Shown: piece by piece, positions 16,800 through 24,523 of the stretch
Numbering within the stretch: position 1 is the stretch's first letter
How the letters are laid out: each line of letters starts with the position of its first letter
Source of the DNA: Streptomyces sp. ISL-1
Lineage (GTDB): Bacteria > Actinomycetota > Actinomycetes > Streptomycetales > Streptomycetaceae
Length of the DNA: 64,000 bases
NCBI RefSeq assembly: GCF_018614585.1
Contig: NZ_JAGGOI010000037.1
Coordinates: 1 to 64,000 of the forward strand
Reading direction: 5' to 3'
The notes under the pieces: model-generated
Told to the model about the DNA's origin: nothing
What the model saw: only the letters and a program-made list of their open reading frames with translations
Database searches by the model: none
Position numbers and translations under genes: made by a program

Positions 16800-19700
16800 T
16801 TACGCCTTGCGGAGGCGGAACGCCAGGGCGAGGCCCTCGTCCGTGAACGGGGATCCGTAGGTCTCGTCACCGGCTCCCGTGGCGAAGTCCGTCGCCAGGA
16901 CCTCGTCCGCGATCAATCCCGCGTGCTCCGTGAGCGCCTCGACAGTGGACGGGTCCGTGGAGGACCAGCTCACCGCGATGCGGTCCGCGACGTCCAGGCC
17001 GCTGTTCTTGCGCGCCTCCTGGATCAGGCGGATCGCGTCACGCGCGAGGCCCGCGAGCCGCAGCTCCGAGGTGATCTCCAGGTCGAGCGCGACCGTCGCA
17101 CCCGAGTCGGAGGCCACCGACCAGCCCTCGCGCGGGGTCTCCGTGATGATGACCTCTTCCGGGGAGAGGGTGACTGTCTCCGCGTCGACCTCGACCGTCG
17201 CCGTGCCCTCGCGCAGGGCCAGCGAGAGCGCGGCGGCGTCGGCCTCGGCGACCGCCTTCGCGACCGCCTGGACGCCCTTGCCGAAGCGCTTGCCCAGCGC
17301 GCGGAAGTTGGCCTTCGCCGTGGTGTCGACGAGCGAGCCGCCCACCTCGGAGAGCGAGGCGAGGGACGAGACGTTCAGCTCCTCGGTGATCTGCGCGTGC
17401 AGCTCGGGGGAGAGGGACTCGAAGCCCGCCGCCGCGACCAGTGCCCGGGACAGCGGCTGGCGCGTCTTGACCCCGGACTCCGCGCGGGTGGCACGGCCCA
17501 GCTCCACCAGGCGGCGGACCAGCGCCATCTGGGAGGACAGGGTGGGGTCGATGGCGTCCAGGTCGGCCGCCGGCCAGCTCGACAGGTGGACCGACTCCGG
17601 GGCGTCCGGCGTCACCGGCACGACCATGTCCTGCCAGACCCGCTCCGTGATGAACGGCGTGAGCGGGGCCATGAGGCGGGTCACAGTCTCAAGGACGTCG
17701 TGCAGCGTACGCAGCGCGGCGGCGTCGCCCTGCCAGAAGCGGCGGCGCGAGCGGCGTACGTACCAGTTGGACAGGTCGTCGACGAAGGCCGACAGGAGCT
17801 TTCCGGCCCGCTGGGTGTCGTACGACTCCAGCGCCTGGGTCGTCTGGTCCACGAGCGCGCCCAGCTCGCTCAGCAGCCAGCGGTCCAGGACCGTGCGCTC
17901 CGCCGGGGCCGGGTCCGCCGCGGACGGCGCCCAGTTGGACGTGCGGGCGTACAGGGCCTGGAAGGCCACCGTGTTCCAGTACGTCAGGAGGGTCTTGCGC
18001 ACGACCTCCTGGATCGTGCCGTGGCCCACCCTGCGCGCGGCCCACGGGGAGCCGCCGGCCGCCATGAACCAGCGGACAGCGTCCGCGCCGTGCTGGTCCA
18101 TCAGCGGGATCGGCTGAAGGATGTTCCCCAGGTGCTTGGACATCTTGCGGCCGTCCTCGGCGAGGATGTGGCCCAGGCACACCACGTTCTCGTACGAGGA
18201 CTTGTCGAAGACCAGCGTGCCCACGGCCATCAGCGTGTAGAACCAGCCACGCGTCTGGTCGATGGCCTCCGAGATGAACTGCGCCGGGTAGCGCTTCTCG
18301 AAGAGCTCCTTGTTCTTGTACGGATAGCCCCACTGCGCGAACGGCATGGAACCCGAGTCGTACCAGGCGTCGATGACCTCGGGGACGCGCGTCGCGGTCT
18401 GCCGGCAGGTCGGGCACGGGAACGTGACATCGTCGATGAACGGACGGTGCGGGTCCAGCGCCGACTGGTCCGTGCCGGTCAGCTCGGTCAGCTCGGCGCG
18501 CGAGCCGACGCACGTGAGGTGGTTCTCCTCGCAGCGCCAGATCGGCAGCGGCGTACCCCAGTAGCGGTTCCGCGACAGCGCCCAGTCGATGTTGTTGTTC
18601 AGCCAGTCGCCGTACCGGCCCTGCTTGACCGAGTCCGGGATCCAGTTGGTGTTCTCGTTCTCCTCGAGCAGCCGGTCCTTGATGGCCGTGGTGCGGATGT
18701 ACCAGGACGGCTGCGCGTAGTAGAGCAGCGCGGTGTGGCAGCGCCAGCAGTGCGGGTAGCTGTGCTCGTACGGGACGTGCCTGAAGAGGAGCCCGCGGGT
18801 CTGCAGGTCGTCCACGAGGGTCTCGTCGGCCTTCTTGAAGAAGACGCCGCCGACCAGCGGGACGTCCTCCTCGAAGGTGCCGTCGGGGCGGACCGGGTTG
18901 ACCACCGGCAGGCCGTACGCGCGGCAGACCTTGAGGTCGTCCTCACCGAAGGCGGGGGACTGGTGAACCAGACCCGTACCGTCCTCGGTCGTCACGTACT
19001 CGGCGTTGACGACGTAATGCGCCGGTGAAGGGAACTCGACCAGGCCGAAGGGACGGTCGTACGTCCAGCGCTCCATCTCGGCGCCCGTGAAGGACTGTCC
19101 GGTGGTCACCCATTCCTCGCCCAGCGCCTTCTCGAGCAGCGGCTGCGCGACGACGAGCTTCTCCTCGCCGTCCGTCGCGACGACGTACGTGACCTCGGGG
19201 TGCGCGGCGACGGCGGTGTTGGAGACGAGGGTCCAGGGAGTCGTCGTCCACACGAGGAGGGCCGCTTCGCTGGCCAGCGGGCCGGAAGTCAGCGGGAAGC
19301 GCACGAAGACGGACGGGTCGACGACCGTCTCGTACCCCTGCGCCAGCTCATGGTCCGAGAGGCCGGTGCCGCAGCGCGGGCACCACGGGGCGACGCGGTG
19401 GTCCTGGACCAGCAGGCCCTTGTTGAAGATCTCCTTCAGCGACCACCAGACCGACTCGATGTACGACGGGTCCATGGTGCGGTACGCGTCGTCGAGATCG
19501 GTCCAGTAACCCATGCGGGTCGTCAGCTCGGCGAACGCGTCCGTATGCCGGGTCACCGACTCACGGCACCTGGCGTTGAACTCCGCGATGCCGTACGCCT
19601 CGATGTCCTTCTTGCCGGAGAAGCCGAGCTCCTTCTCGACGGCGAGCTCGACCGGCAGACCGTGGCAGTCCCAGCCGGCCTTGCGGGCGACGTGATAGCC

Positions 19701-19937
19701 GCGCATGGTGCGGAAGCGAGGGAAGACGTCCTTGAAGACCCGGGCCTCGATGTGGTGCGCACCGGGCATGCCGTTGGCGGTCGGCGGGCCCTCGTAGAAC
19801 ACCCACTCGGGACGGCCCTCGGACTGCTCGAGGCTCTTGGCGAAGATCTTGCTCTCGCGCCAGAAGTCGAGCACGGCGTGCTCGAGCGCGGGCAGGTCGA
19901 CCTGGGCGGGCACCTGGTTGTACTGGGGTGGCGTCAT
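16800..19937 (-). CDS. ileS: Isoleucyl-tRNA synthetase
   Basis: Charges tRNA-Ile. The 1045-residue class I synthetase carries the HIGH-type signature as H61-H-I-E64 in PGAHHIEAR and the catalytic K598-M-S-K601 in GRKMSKHLGN. A long CP1 editing domain lies between them, with a C-terminal anticodon-binding region (about 720 onward). The size and the ANGMPGAHHIEAR type of signature match the actinobacterial (eukaryote-like) IleRS group. ATG 19937 has GGAGGAG 7 nt upstream. That ribosome site is itself buried in the T-box sequestrator hairpin, so translation initiation is expected to respond to uncharged tRNA-Ile. Confidence 0.97.
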   Translation of the reverse strand: MTPPQYNQVPAQVDLPALEHAVLDFWRESKIFAKSLEQSEGRPEWVFYEGPPTANGMPGAHHIEARVFKDVFPRFRTMRGYHVARKAGWDCHGLPVELAVEKELGFSGKKDIEAYGIAEFNARCRESVTRHTDAFAELTTRMGYWTDLDDAYRTMDPSYIESVWWSLKEIFNKGLLVQDHRVAPWCPRCGTGLSDHELAQGYETVVDPSVFVRFPLTSGPLASEAALLVWTTTPWTLVSNTAVAAHPEVTYVVATDGEEKLVVAQPLLEKALGEEWVTTGQSFTGAEMERWTYDRPFGLVEFPSPAHYVVNAEYVTTEDGTGLVHQSPAFGEDDLKVCRAYGLPVVNPVRPDGTFEEDVPLVGGVFFKKADETLVDDLQTRGLLFRHVPYEHSYPHCWRCHTALLYYAQPSWYIRTTAIKDRLLEENENTNWIPDSVKQGRYGDWLNNNIDWALSRNRYWGTPLPIWRCEENHLTCVGSRAELTELTGTDQSALDPHRPFIDDVTFPCPTCRQTATRVPEVIDAWYDSGSMPFAQWGYPYKNKELFEKRYPAQFISEAIDQTRGWFYTLMAVGTLVFDKSSYENVVCLGHILAEDGRKMSKHLGNILQPIPLMDQHGADAVRWFMAAGGSPWAARRVGHGTIQEVVRKTLLTYWNTVAFQALYARTSNWAPSAADPAPAERTVLDRWLLSELGALVDQTTQALESYDTQRAGKLLSAFVDDLSNWYVRRSRRRFWQGDAAALRTLHDVLETVTRLMAPLTPFITERVWQDMVVPVTPDAPESVHLSSWPAADLDAIDPTLSSQMALVRRLVELGRATRAESGVKTRQPLSRALVAAAGFESLSPELHAQITEELNVSSLASLSEVGGSLVDTTAKANFRALGKRFGKGVQAVAKAVAEADAAALSLALREGTATVEVDAETVTLSPEEVIITETPREGWSVASDSGATVALDLEITSELRLAGLARDAIRLIQEARKNSGLDVADRIAVSWSSTDPSTVEALTEHAGLIADEVLATDFATGAGDETYGSPFTDEGLALAFRLRKA

Positions 19938-20209
19938 CGGCGAGCTCCTCCAACGGACAATGTCTGTTCCGTCGGAGGGACGAGAGCGCGTGCTCCCGCG
20001 GTACCACCCTCCTTGGCCCGCCGACCGTGCCGGTGAGCCCCCTCATTGGGGTCGCGATGCCGGGTCTAGTCGCCCACGGTCGTGCTGCGGGCTTTCTTCC
20101 GACGGCTCAGGGGTGATGCTTCACCTCGTGCTCGCCCCCGGGCTCTCACCGTCCCCGGGTCGCTCATGGCTGCGTACGAAGCTACTCGTCCCCATCCACG
20201 CCTTTCGCA
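19938..20209 (-). promoter_or_regulatory. Translational T-box riboswitch of ileS
   Basis: On the minus strand the conserved T-box AGGGTGGTACCGCGG is at 20010-19996. A likely Ile specifier codon AUC followed by A is in GAAGCATCACC (20117-20115). Downstream, CCTCCGACGGA (19978-19968) can pair with TCCGTTGGAGG (19957-19947): 11 bp with one G-U. This hides the ileS Shine-Dalgarno. The alternative pairing of GGAGGG before the T-box with CCCTCC frees it, which is the antisequestrator arrangement. There is no U-run, so control is translational, as known for actinobacterial ileS. A TACACT -10 box at 20221-20216 sets the probable transcript start near 20209. Confidence 0.93.
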
Positions 20210-20508
20210 TCGCCCAGTGTACGGGCCCGTACGGGAGGCGGCCGACCGGTTTTCACCGGACCGGGCGCGGGCCGGTTCGCGGAGTGGGCGGTTGCCCCGA
20301 ATGGCCATACGGCCCCGGCCAGGTCCGGCTCCGCCCGAGTGGCGGATTACCGGGCGGGGAGCTGGGCACAACGGATGCAGGTTCGCCTTGTCGCAGGCCG
20401 GAGCGGGCCGAAACGGCGGCGTGCCCCGTTTGCCCCGGGGCTGGTGTCGATTTATCGTCCCAGCACCGACTCGCGAGCAAGATCACAATATGTGAAGGGG
20501 CCGCGGCC
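20210..20508. promoter_or_regulatory. Divergent promoter region, ileS / H1-DksA-like gene
   Basis: About 300 bp between divergent transcripts. On the left edge is the ileS -10 hexamer TACACT (minus). Near the right edge a perfect palindrome TCACA-ATA-TGTGA (20483-20495) lies just before the AAGGGG ribosome site of the plus-strand gene, so it overlaps or abuts that gene's promoter. The middle is GC-rich with no convincing reading frame. Confidence 0.45.
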
Positions 20509-22008
20509 ATGGTGGCGAAGAAGACCGCCGAGAAGACGGCGTCCGCAGGATCCACGGCCGTTGACGCCGCGGCGAGGGATGCGAGCGGCAAGAAGGACAC
20601 CATCGTGAAGAAGGCGGCGGCGAAGAGGGCCGGGAAGAAGTCGTCGGCGGCGACGGCGACGGTGAGGAAGATTTCGGCCGCGCACGCCCCCATGGACGAG
20701 GCCCCCGCCGGGACGGCAGGAGCCAGGAGGGCACCGCCCCGGAAGTCAGCGACGAGGAAAGCCCCCGCGGACGAGGCCCCCGCCAGGCCGGCAGGCGCCG
20801 AGAAGGCACCGCCCCGGAAGGCGACGGCGAGGAAAGCGACCGCCGACAAGGCACCCGCCAGGCAGGCAGGGGCCAAGAAGGCACCGCCCCGGAAGACAGC
20901 GACGAGGAAAGCCACCGCCGACAAGGCACCCGCCAGGCAGGCAGGGGCCAAGAAGGCACCGCCCCGGAAGACAGCGACGAGGAAAGCCACCGCCGACAAG
21001 GCTCCCGCCAAGGCAGGCGCCAAGAAGGCACCGCTCAGGAAAGCAGCTGCGAAGCAGGCCACCCCGAAGAAGGCCACTGCGACGAAGAAGGCGACCCCCA
21101 CGAACACGACCGCGACCGAGACGAAGTCCGTGCAGACGACCGCGAGGAAGGCCGTGGCCACCAAGGCCACGGCCAAGAAAGCCGCGAAGAAGGCGCCGGC
21201 GAAGAAGACCACCCCGAAGGACGCGACCACTCCGAAGGCCGCGACCACCAAGAGGGCGACCCCCACGAAAACGGCCGCGAAGAAGAAGGCGACCGGCAAG
21301 GGCGCGACCACCGAGGTCGTGACCTCGAGGAAGACGACCGCCAAGGACGCGACCGCCAAGACCGCCACGGTCGCGGACGAGACCGCCGTGCCGGCGGCCC
21401 AGGCGCCGCCGGTGAAGAAGGCACCTGCGAGGAAGGCCGCGGCCAAGAAGGCCGCGAAGAAGGCCGCAACCGCGGCCAAGGGGGCGGCCCAGGCCGCGAA
21501 GAAGACAGGAGCCAGGACGGTGGGAGCGAAGAAGACCGCGGGTGGGGCATCGGCAGCCGGCGAGAGCGCGGTGGCGGTGCCCACGACAGGTACAGCGGCC
21601 GCGACAGTGCCGGGGGAGCTCGCCGTACGGCCCGGCGAGGCCCCATGGACAACGGAGGAGGTCACCGAAGCGCGTGCCGGGCTGGAGAGCGAGGTGATCC
21701 GGCTGACGATCGAGATCAGCTCCTCGGAGGAGTCGCTGGTCGGTCTGATGCGGGACTCCGGGGACGGCGCGGGCGACGACGACGCCGACACCGGGACCAA
21801 GAACATCACGCGCGAGCACGAGATGGCGCTCGCCGCCAATGCGCGCGAGATGCTGGAACAGACCGAGCGCGCTCTGCTGCGGCTGGACGCCGGGACGTAC
21901 GGGCTCTGCGAGATCTGCGGCAAGCCGATCGGGAAGGCCCGTATGCAGGCTTTCCCGCGCGCCACACTGTGCGTGGAGGACAAGCAGAAGCAAGAACGGC
22001 GAGGCTGA
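20509..22008 (+). CDS. Histone-H1-like Lys/Ala-rich protein with C-terminal DksA/TraR zinc-finger domain
   Basis: The 499-residue protein begins MVAKKTAEKTAS. Residues 1 to about 370 are Lys/Ala/Thr/Pro-rich H1-type repeats (KKA, RKAT, KAPAK), including a 25-residue tandem repeat. The last 110 residues form a DksA/TraR-type coiled-coil plus zinc finger: EEVTEARAGLESEVIRL, then LDAGTYGLCEICGKPIGKAR. Expected ligands are C467, C470 and C488; the fourth Cys position is Asp491. The basic tail should bind DNA, and the C-terminal domain resembles RNA-polymerase-secondary-channel regulators. AAGGGG lies 8 nt before the ATG. It precedes lspA by 59 nt. The domain call is firm; its regulatory target is not known to me. 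Confidence 0.85.
   Translation: MVAKKTAEKTASAGSTAVDAAARDASGKKDTIVKKAAAKRAGKKSSAATATVRKISAAHAPMDEAPAGTAGARRAPPRKSATRKAPADEAPARPAGAEKAPPRKATARKATADKAPARQAGAKKAPPRKTATRKATADKAPARQAGAKKAPPRKTATRKATADKAPAKAGAKKAPLRKAAAKQATPKKATATKKATPTNTTATETKSVQTTARKAVATKATAKKAAKKAPAKKTTPKDATTPKAATTKRATPTKTAAKKKATGKGATTEVVTSRKTTAKDATAKTATVADETAVPAAQAPPVKKAPARKAAAKKAAKKAATAAKGAAQAAKKTGARTVGAKKTAGGASAAGESAVAVPTTGTAAATVPGELAVRPGEAPWTTEEVTEARAGLESEVIRLTIEISSSEESLVGLMRDSGDGAGDDDADTGTKNITREHEMALAANAREMLEQTERALLRLDAGTYGLCEICGKPIGKARMQAFPRATLCVEDKQKQERRG
20821..21029 (+). repeat. 75-bp in-frame tandem repeats in the H1-like tail
   Basis: Near-identical 75-bp units start at 20821, 20896 and 20971 (the third shortened), each encoding a 25-residue block with TATRKATADKAPARQAGAKK. 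Degenerate copies extend upstream to about 20700. The unit length is a multiple of three, so copy-number change would keep the frame and only lengthen the basic tail. Confidence 0.85.
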
Positions 22009-22067
22009 CTCCGTACGTGTGTGCCGTACCCTCGTGCTCAGTCAGGCACCTAGGTTGAGGGACTCAC

Positions 22068-22634
22068 GTGGCAGAGGCGGAGCGCACCATCGGTACGTCG
22101 GATTCAGTGGGCGCCGACGAGGCTGCGGCGCCCGCCGAGCAGCCCAAGGGCAGGCGGCGGATCGCTGTGCTGTTCACTGTTGCGCTCGTTGCCTACCTGG
22201 CGGATCTGGGCAGCAAGATGCTCGTGGTGGCCAAGCTGGAGCACCACGAGCCGATCGAGATCATCGGAGATCTGCTGAAGTTCGAGGCGGTACGGAACGC
22301 GGGCGCCGCGTTCGGTATCGGCGAGGCCTTCACGGTGATCTTCACCTGCATCGCGGCTGCGGTGATCGTCGTCATTGCCCGGCTGGCGCGCAAGCTCTAC
22401 AGCCTGCCGTGGGCGATCGCCCTCGGTCTGCTGCTCGGCGGTTCGCTCGGCAACCTCACCGACCGGATCTTCCGGGCGCCCGGGGTCTTCGAGGGCGCGG
22501 TCGTCGACTTCATCGCACCCGCGCACTTCGCGGTCTTCAATCTCGCCGACTCCGCGATCGTCTGCGGCGGGATCCTGATTGTGATCCTGTCGTTCAAGGG
22601 GCTGGACCCCGACGGGACCGTCCACAAGGACTGA
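22068..22634 (+). CDS. lspA: Lipoprotein signal peptidase
   Basis: Membrane aspartyl protease that removes the signal peptide from prolipoproteins after Lgt has lipidated them. The 188 residues hold about four membrane segments. The catalytic aspartates are D132 (NLTDRIFR) and D161 (FNLADSAI), and NAGAAFGIG is the conserved periplasmic segment. A 30-residue cytoplasmic extension precedes the first segment, as usual in actinomycetes. GTG 22068 lacks a clear ribosome site. A TAGGTT hexamer about 17 nt upstream suggests a very short leader. rluD follows after 17 nt. Confidence 0.95.
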   Translation: MAEAERTIGTSDSVGADEAAAPAEQPKGRRRIAVLFTVALVAYLADLGSKMLVVAKLEHHEPIEIIGDLLKFEAVRNAGAAFGIGEAFTVIFTCIAAAVIVVIARLARKLYSLPWAIALGLLLGGSLGNLTDRIFRAPGVFEGAVVDFIAPAHFAVFNLADSAIVCGGILIVILSFKGLDPDGTVHKD

Positions 22635-22651
22635 CAAGGCATACTCGACGG

Positions 22652-23593
22652 GTGAGTACAGTTCCCGAGTTCCGCACCCTGCCCGTACCCGATGGCCTTG
22701 AGGGCGAGCGCGTAGACGCCGTCATCTCCCGGATGTTCGGGTTCTCCCGTACGAAGGCGGCCGAGCTGGCAGCCGCCGGGAAGGTGCAGGTCGACGGTTC
22801 GGTCGTCGGAAAGTCCGAGCGTGTGCACGGCGGGGCGTGGCTCGAGGTCGAGATGCCACAGGCGCCCGCGCCGGTGCAGATCGTGGCCGAGCCGGTCGAG
22901 GGTATGGAGATCGTGCACGACGACGACGACATCGTCGTGATCGCCAAGCCGGTCGGCGTGGCCGCGCACCCGAGTCCCGGCTGGAGCGGCACGACCGTGA
23001 TCGGCGGTCTCGCGGCCGCGGGGTACCGGATCTCGACGTCCGGAGCGGCGGAGCGGCAGGGGATCGTGCACCGGCTGGACGTCGGCACCTCCGGGCTGAT
23101 GGTCGTCGCCAAGTCTGAGCGGGCGTACACGCTGCTGAAAGCTCAGTTCCGCGACCGGGTCGTGGACAAGCGGTATCACGCCCTGGTCCAGGGACACCCC
23201 GATCCGCTGAGCGGCACGATCGACGCACCCATCGGGCGGCACCCGAACCACGACTACAAGTGGGCGGTGACGGCGGACGGCAAGGCGTCGGTCACGCACT
23301 ACGACCTGATCGAGGCGTTCCGCGCGGCGTCGCTGCTGGACATCAAGCTGGAGACGGGGCGTACGCACCAGATCCGTGTGCACATGGCTGCGCACCGACA
23401 CCCGTGCGTGGGCGACCTGACGTACGGCGCGGACCCGACGATGGCGAAGCGGCTGGGGCTGACGAGGCAGTGGCTGCACGCGATGCGGCTGGGCTTCGAG
23501 CACCCGTCGGACGGTCAGTGGGTGGAGTTCGAGAGCGCGTACCCGGAGGACCTGAAGTCGGCGCTGGACAGGATCGCGGCGGAGAGCGCGTGA
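22652..23593 (+). CDS. rluD: 23S rRNA pseudouridine synthase, RluD/RluC type
   Basis: Isomerises uridines in 23S rRNA. GTG 22652 gives 313 residues: an N-terminal S4-like RNA-binding domain (about 15-75, RVDAVISRMFGFSRTKAAEL) and the RluA-family catalytic domain with Asp143 in HRLDVGTSGL. ETGRTHQIRVH and HPCVGDLTYG are further family signatures. The lspA-rluD pairing is common in Gram-positives. The stop overlaps the GTG of the next gene. Exact target uridines cannot be told from sequence alone. Confidence 0.93.
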   Translation: MSTVPEFRTLPVPDGLEGERVDAVISRMFGFSRTKAAELAAAGKVQVDGSVVGKSERVHGGAWLEVEMPQAPAPVQIVAEPVEGMEIVHDDDDIVVIAKPVGVAAHPSPGWSGTTVIGGLAAAGYRISTSGAAERQGIVHRLDVGTSGLMVVAKSERAYTLLKAQFRDRVVDKRYHALVQGHPDPLSGTIDAPIGRHPNHDYKWAVTADGKASVTHYDLIEAFRAASLLDIKLETGRTHQIRVHMAAHRHPCVGDLTYGADPTMAKRLGLTRQWLHAMRLGFEHPSDGQWVEFESAYPEDLKSALDRIAAESA

Positions 23594-24063
23594 GTTCTTA
23601 CGTCGTAAGGGTCGCTGCCGGCCCGGCCGACCGGGAGGCGTGCTTCGCGGTCCGGAAGGAAGTCTTCGTCGTCGAGCAGCGGGTTCCGGCGGAGATCGAA
23701 TACGACGCGTTCGACGCGGAGCACGCGGACACGGTGCATGTGCTGGCGGTCGGCGCGGACGGGCAGCCGCTGGGCACGGGTCGGCTGCTGTACGGCGAGG
23801 CCGCGGCGGACAGGACGGGCGGCGACCCGGCGGTGGGCTCCCTCGGCCGACTGGCCGTGAGCAAGACCGCGCGGGGGCTCGGCGTGGGCGTGGCGATGGT
23901 CCGGGCGATCGAGGAGGCCGCGCGGGAGCGTGGGCTGGCCGCGGTGGACCTGCATGCGCAGACCCACGCGCTGGGGTTCTACGAGCGGCTGGGGTACGTG
24001 GCGTACGGGGCGGAGTTCCTGGACGCGGGGATCGGGCACACAGCGATGCGGCGGGCGCTCTAG
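23590..24063 (+). CDS. GNAT-family N-acetyltransferase
   Basis: A 157-residue protein of the ElaA-like GNAT group. The acetyl-CoA loop is LAVSKTARGLGVGVAMVRAIEE, preceded by RKEVFVVEQRVP, and the late AQTHALGFYERLGY segment is typical. The substrate is unknown. GTG 23590 overlaps the rluD stop (GTGA), so it is probably co-translated with rluD as the last gene of the lspA operon. Confidence 0.88.
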   Translation: MSSYVVRVAAGPADREACFAVRKEVFVVEQRVPAEIEYDAFDAEHADTVHVLAVGADGQPLGTGRLLYGEAAADRTGGDPAVGSLGRLAVSKTARGLGVGVAMVRAIEEAARERGLAAVDLHAQTHALGFYERLGYVAYGAEFLDAGIGHTAMRRAL

Positions 24064-24523
24064 CGAGGACGGGGATTTCCCCGGCCCGCCCCTGCGCGGC
24101 GGCACCGTGGTGCAGCTGCGCTGCGCGGCAGGCCCCGGGCTCCCGAGTCCCGCCCCTCCGCGCCCGGCGCTGCCCTTCGCGGCGCGGCGGGCCGCGCACG
24201 GCCGGCCCCCTCAGGACGGCAGGCGGCCCCACCTTGTCCACTCGCCCCTCGCCGGACGTCTCGCGGTGGGCCCGGCCGACTGCCTTTCGTCGTGATCAAC
24301 GCCGTCGCGTAGCGCGGGAGTTGGATCTTGGCGCGGCCCCGCGCCACTTCGCGCCACGGCAACGGGCGGCCGTGCCGCGCGGTGCGCAACGAACATCCCG
24401 ATCGCTGTTCAGGATCATGAATCACAGACGTTTGCCACAGGGGATGCTGGGGTGATTGGAGCTATTCGCGTGACAGGCTTAAAGCCTTGATCGTTGAGGT
24501 TTCGAGCCGCCGGAGGGCGCACC
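24064..24523. other. Intergenic region, no gene seen
   Basis: About 460 bp. The first 300 bp are very GC-rich with runs such as GGCGCGGCGGGCCGCGCACGG and no codon-position bias suggesting a gene. The last 110 bp are less GC-rich and probably hold the nhaP promoter. A 13-bp inverted repeat AGGCTT-A-AAGCCT sits at 24475-24487, 36 nt before the antiporter start. No clear -35/-10 pair could be assigned. Confidence 0.5.

Noticed and set aside
19837..20508. An N-terminal extension of the H1/DksA-like protein running back through the T-box into ileS
   Set aside because: The ileS leader structure occupies it, and AAGGGG plus MVAKKTAEK at 20509 is the natural start.
20253..21983. A 576-codon minus-strand frame rich in Ala, Val and Phe resembling a membrane protein
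   Set aside because: It is the antisense of the Lys/Ala repeats (AAG/GCC codons read as CTT/GGC); the plus-strand zinc-finger domain and ribosome site fix the real gene.
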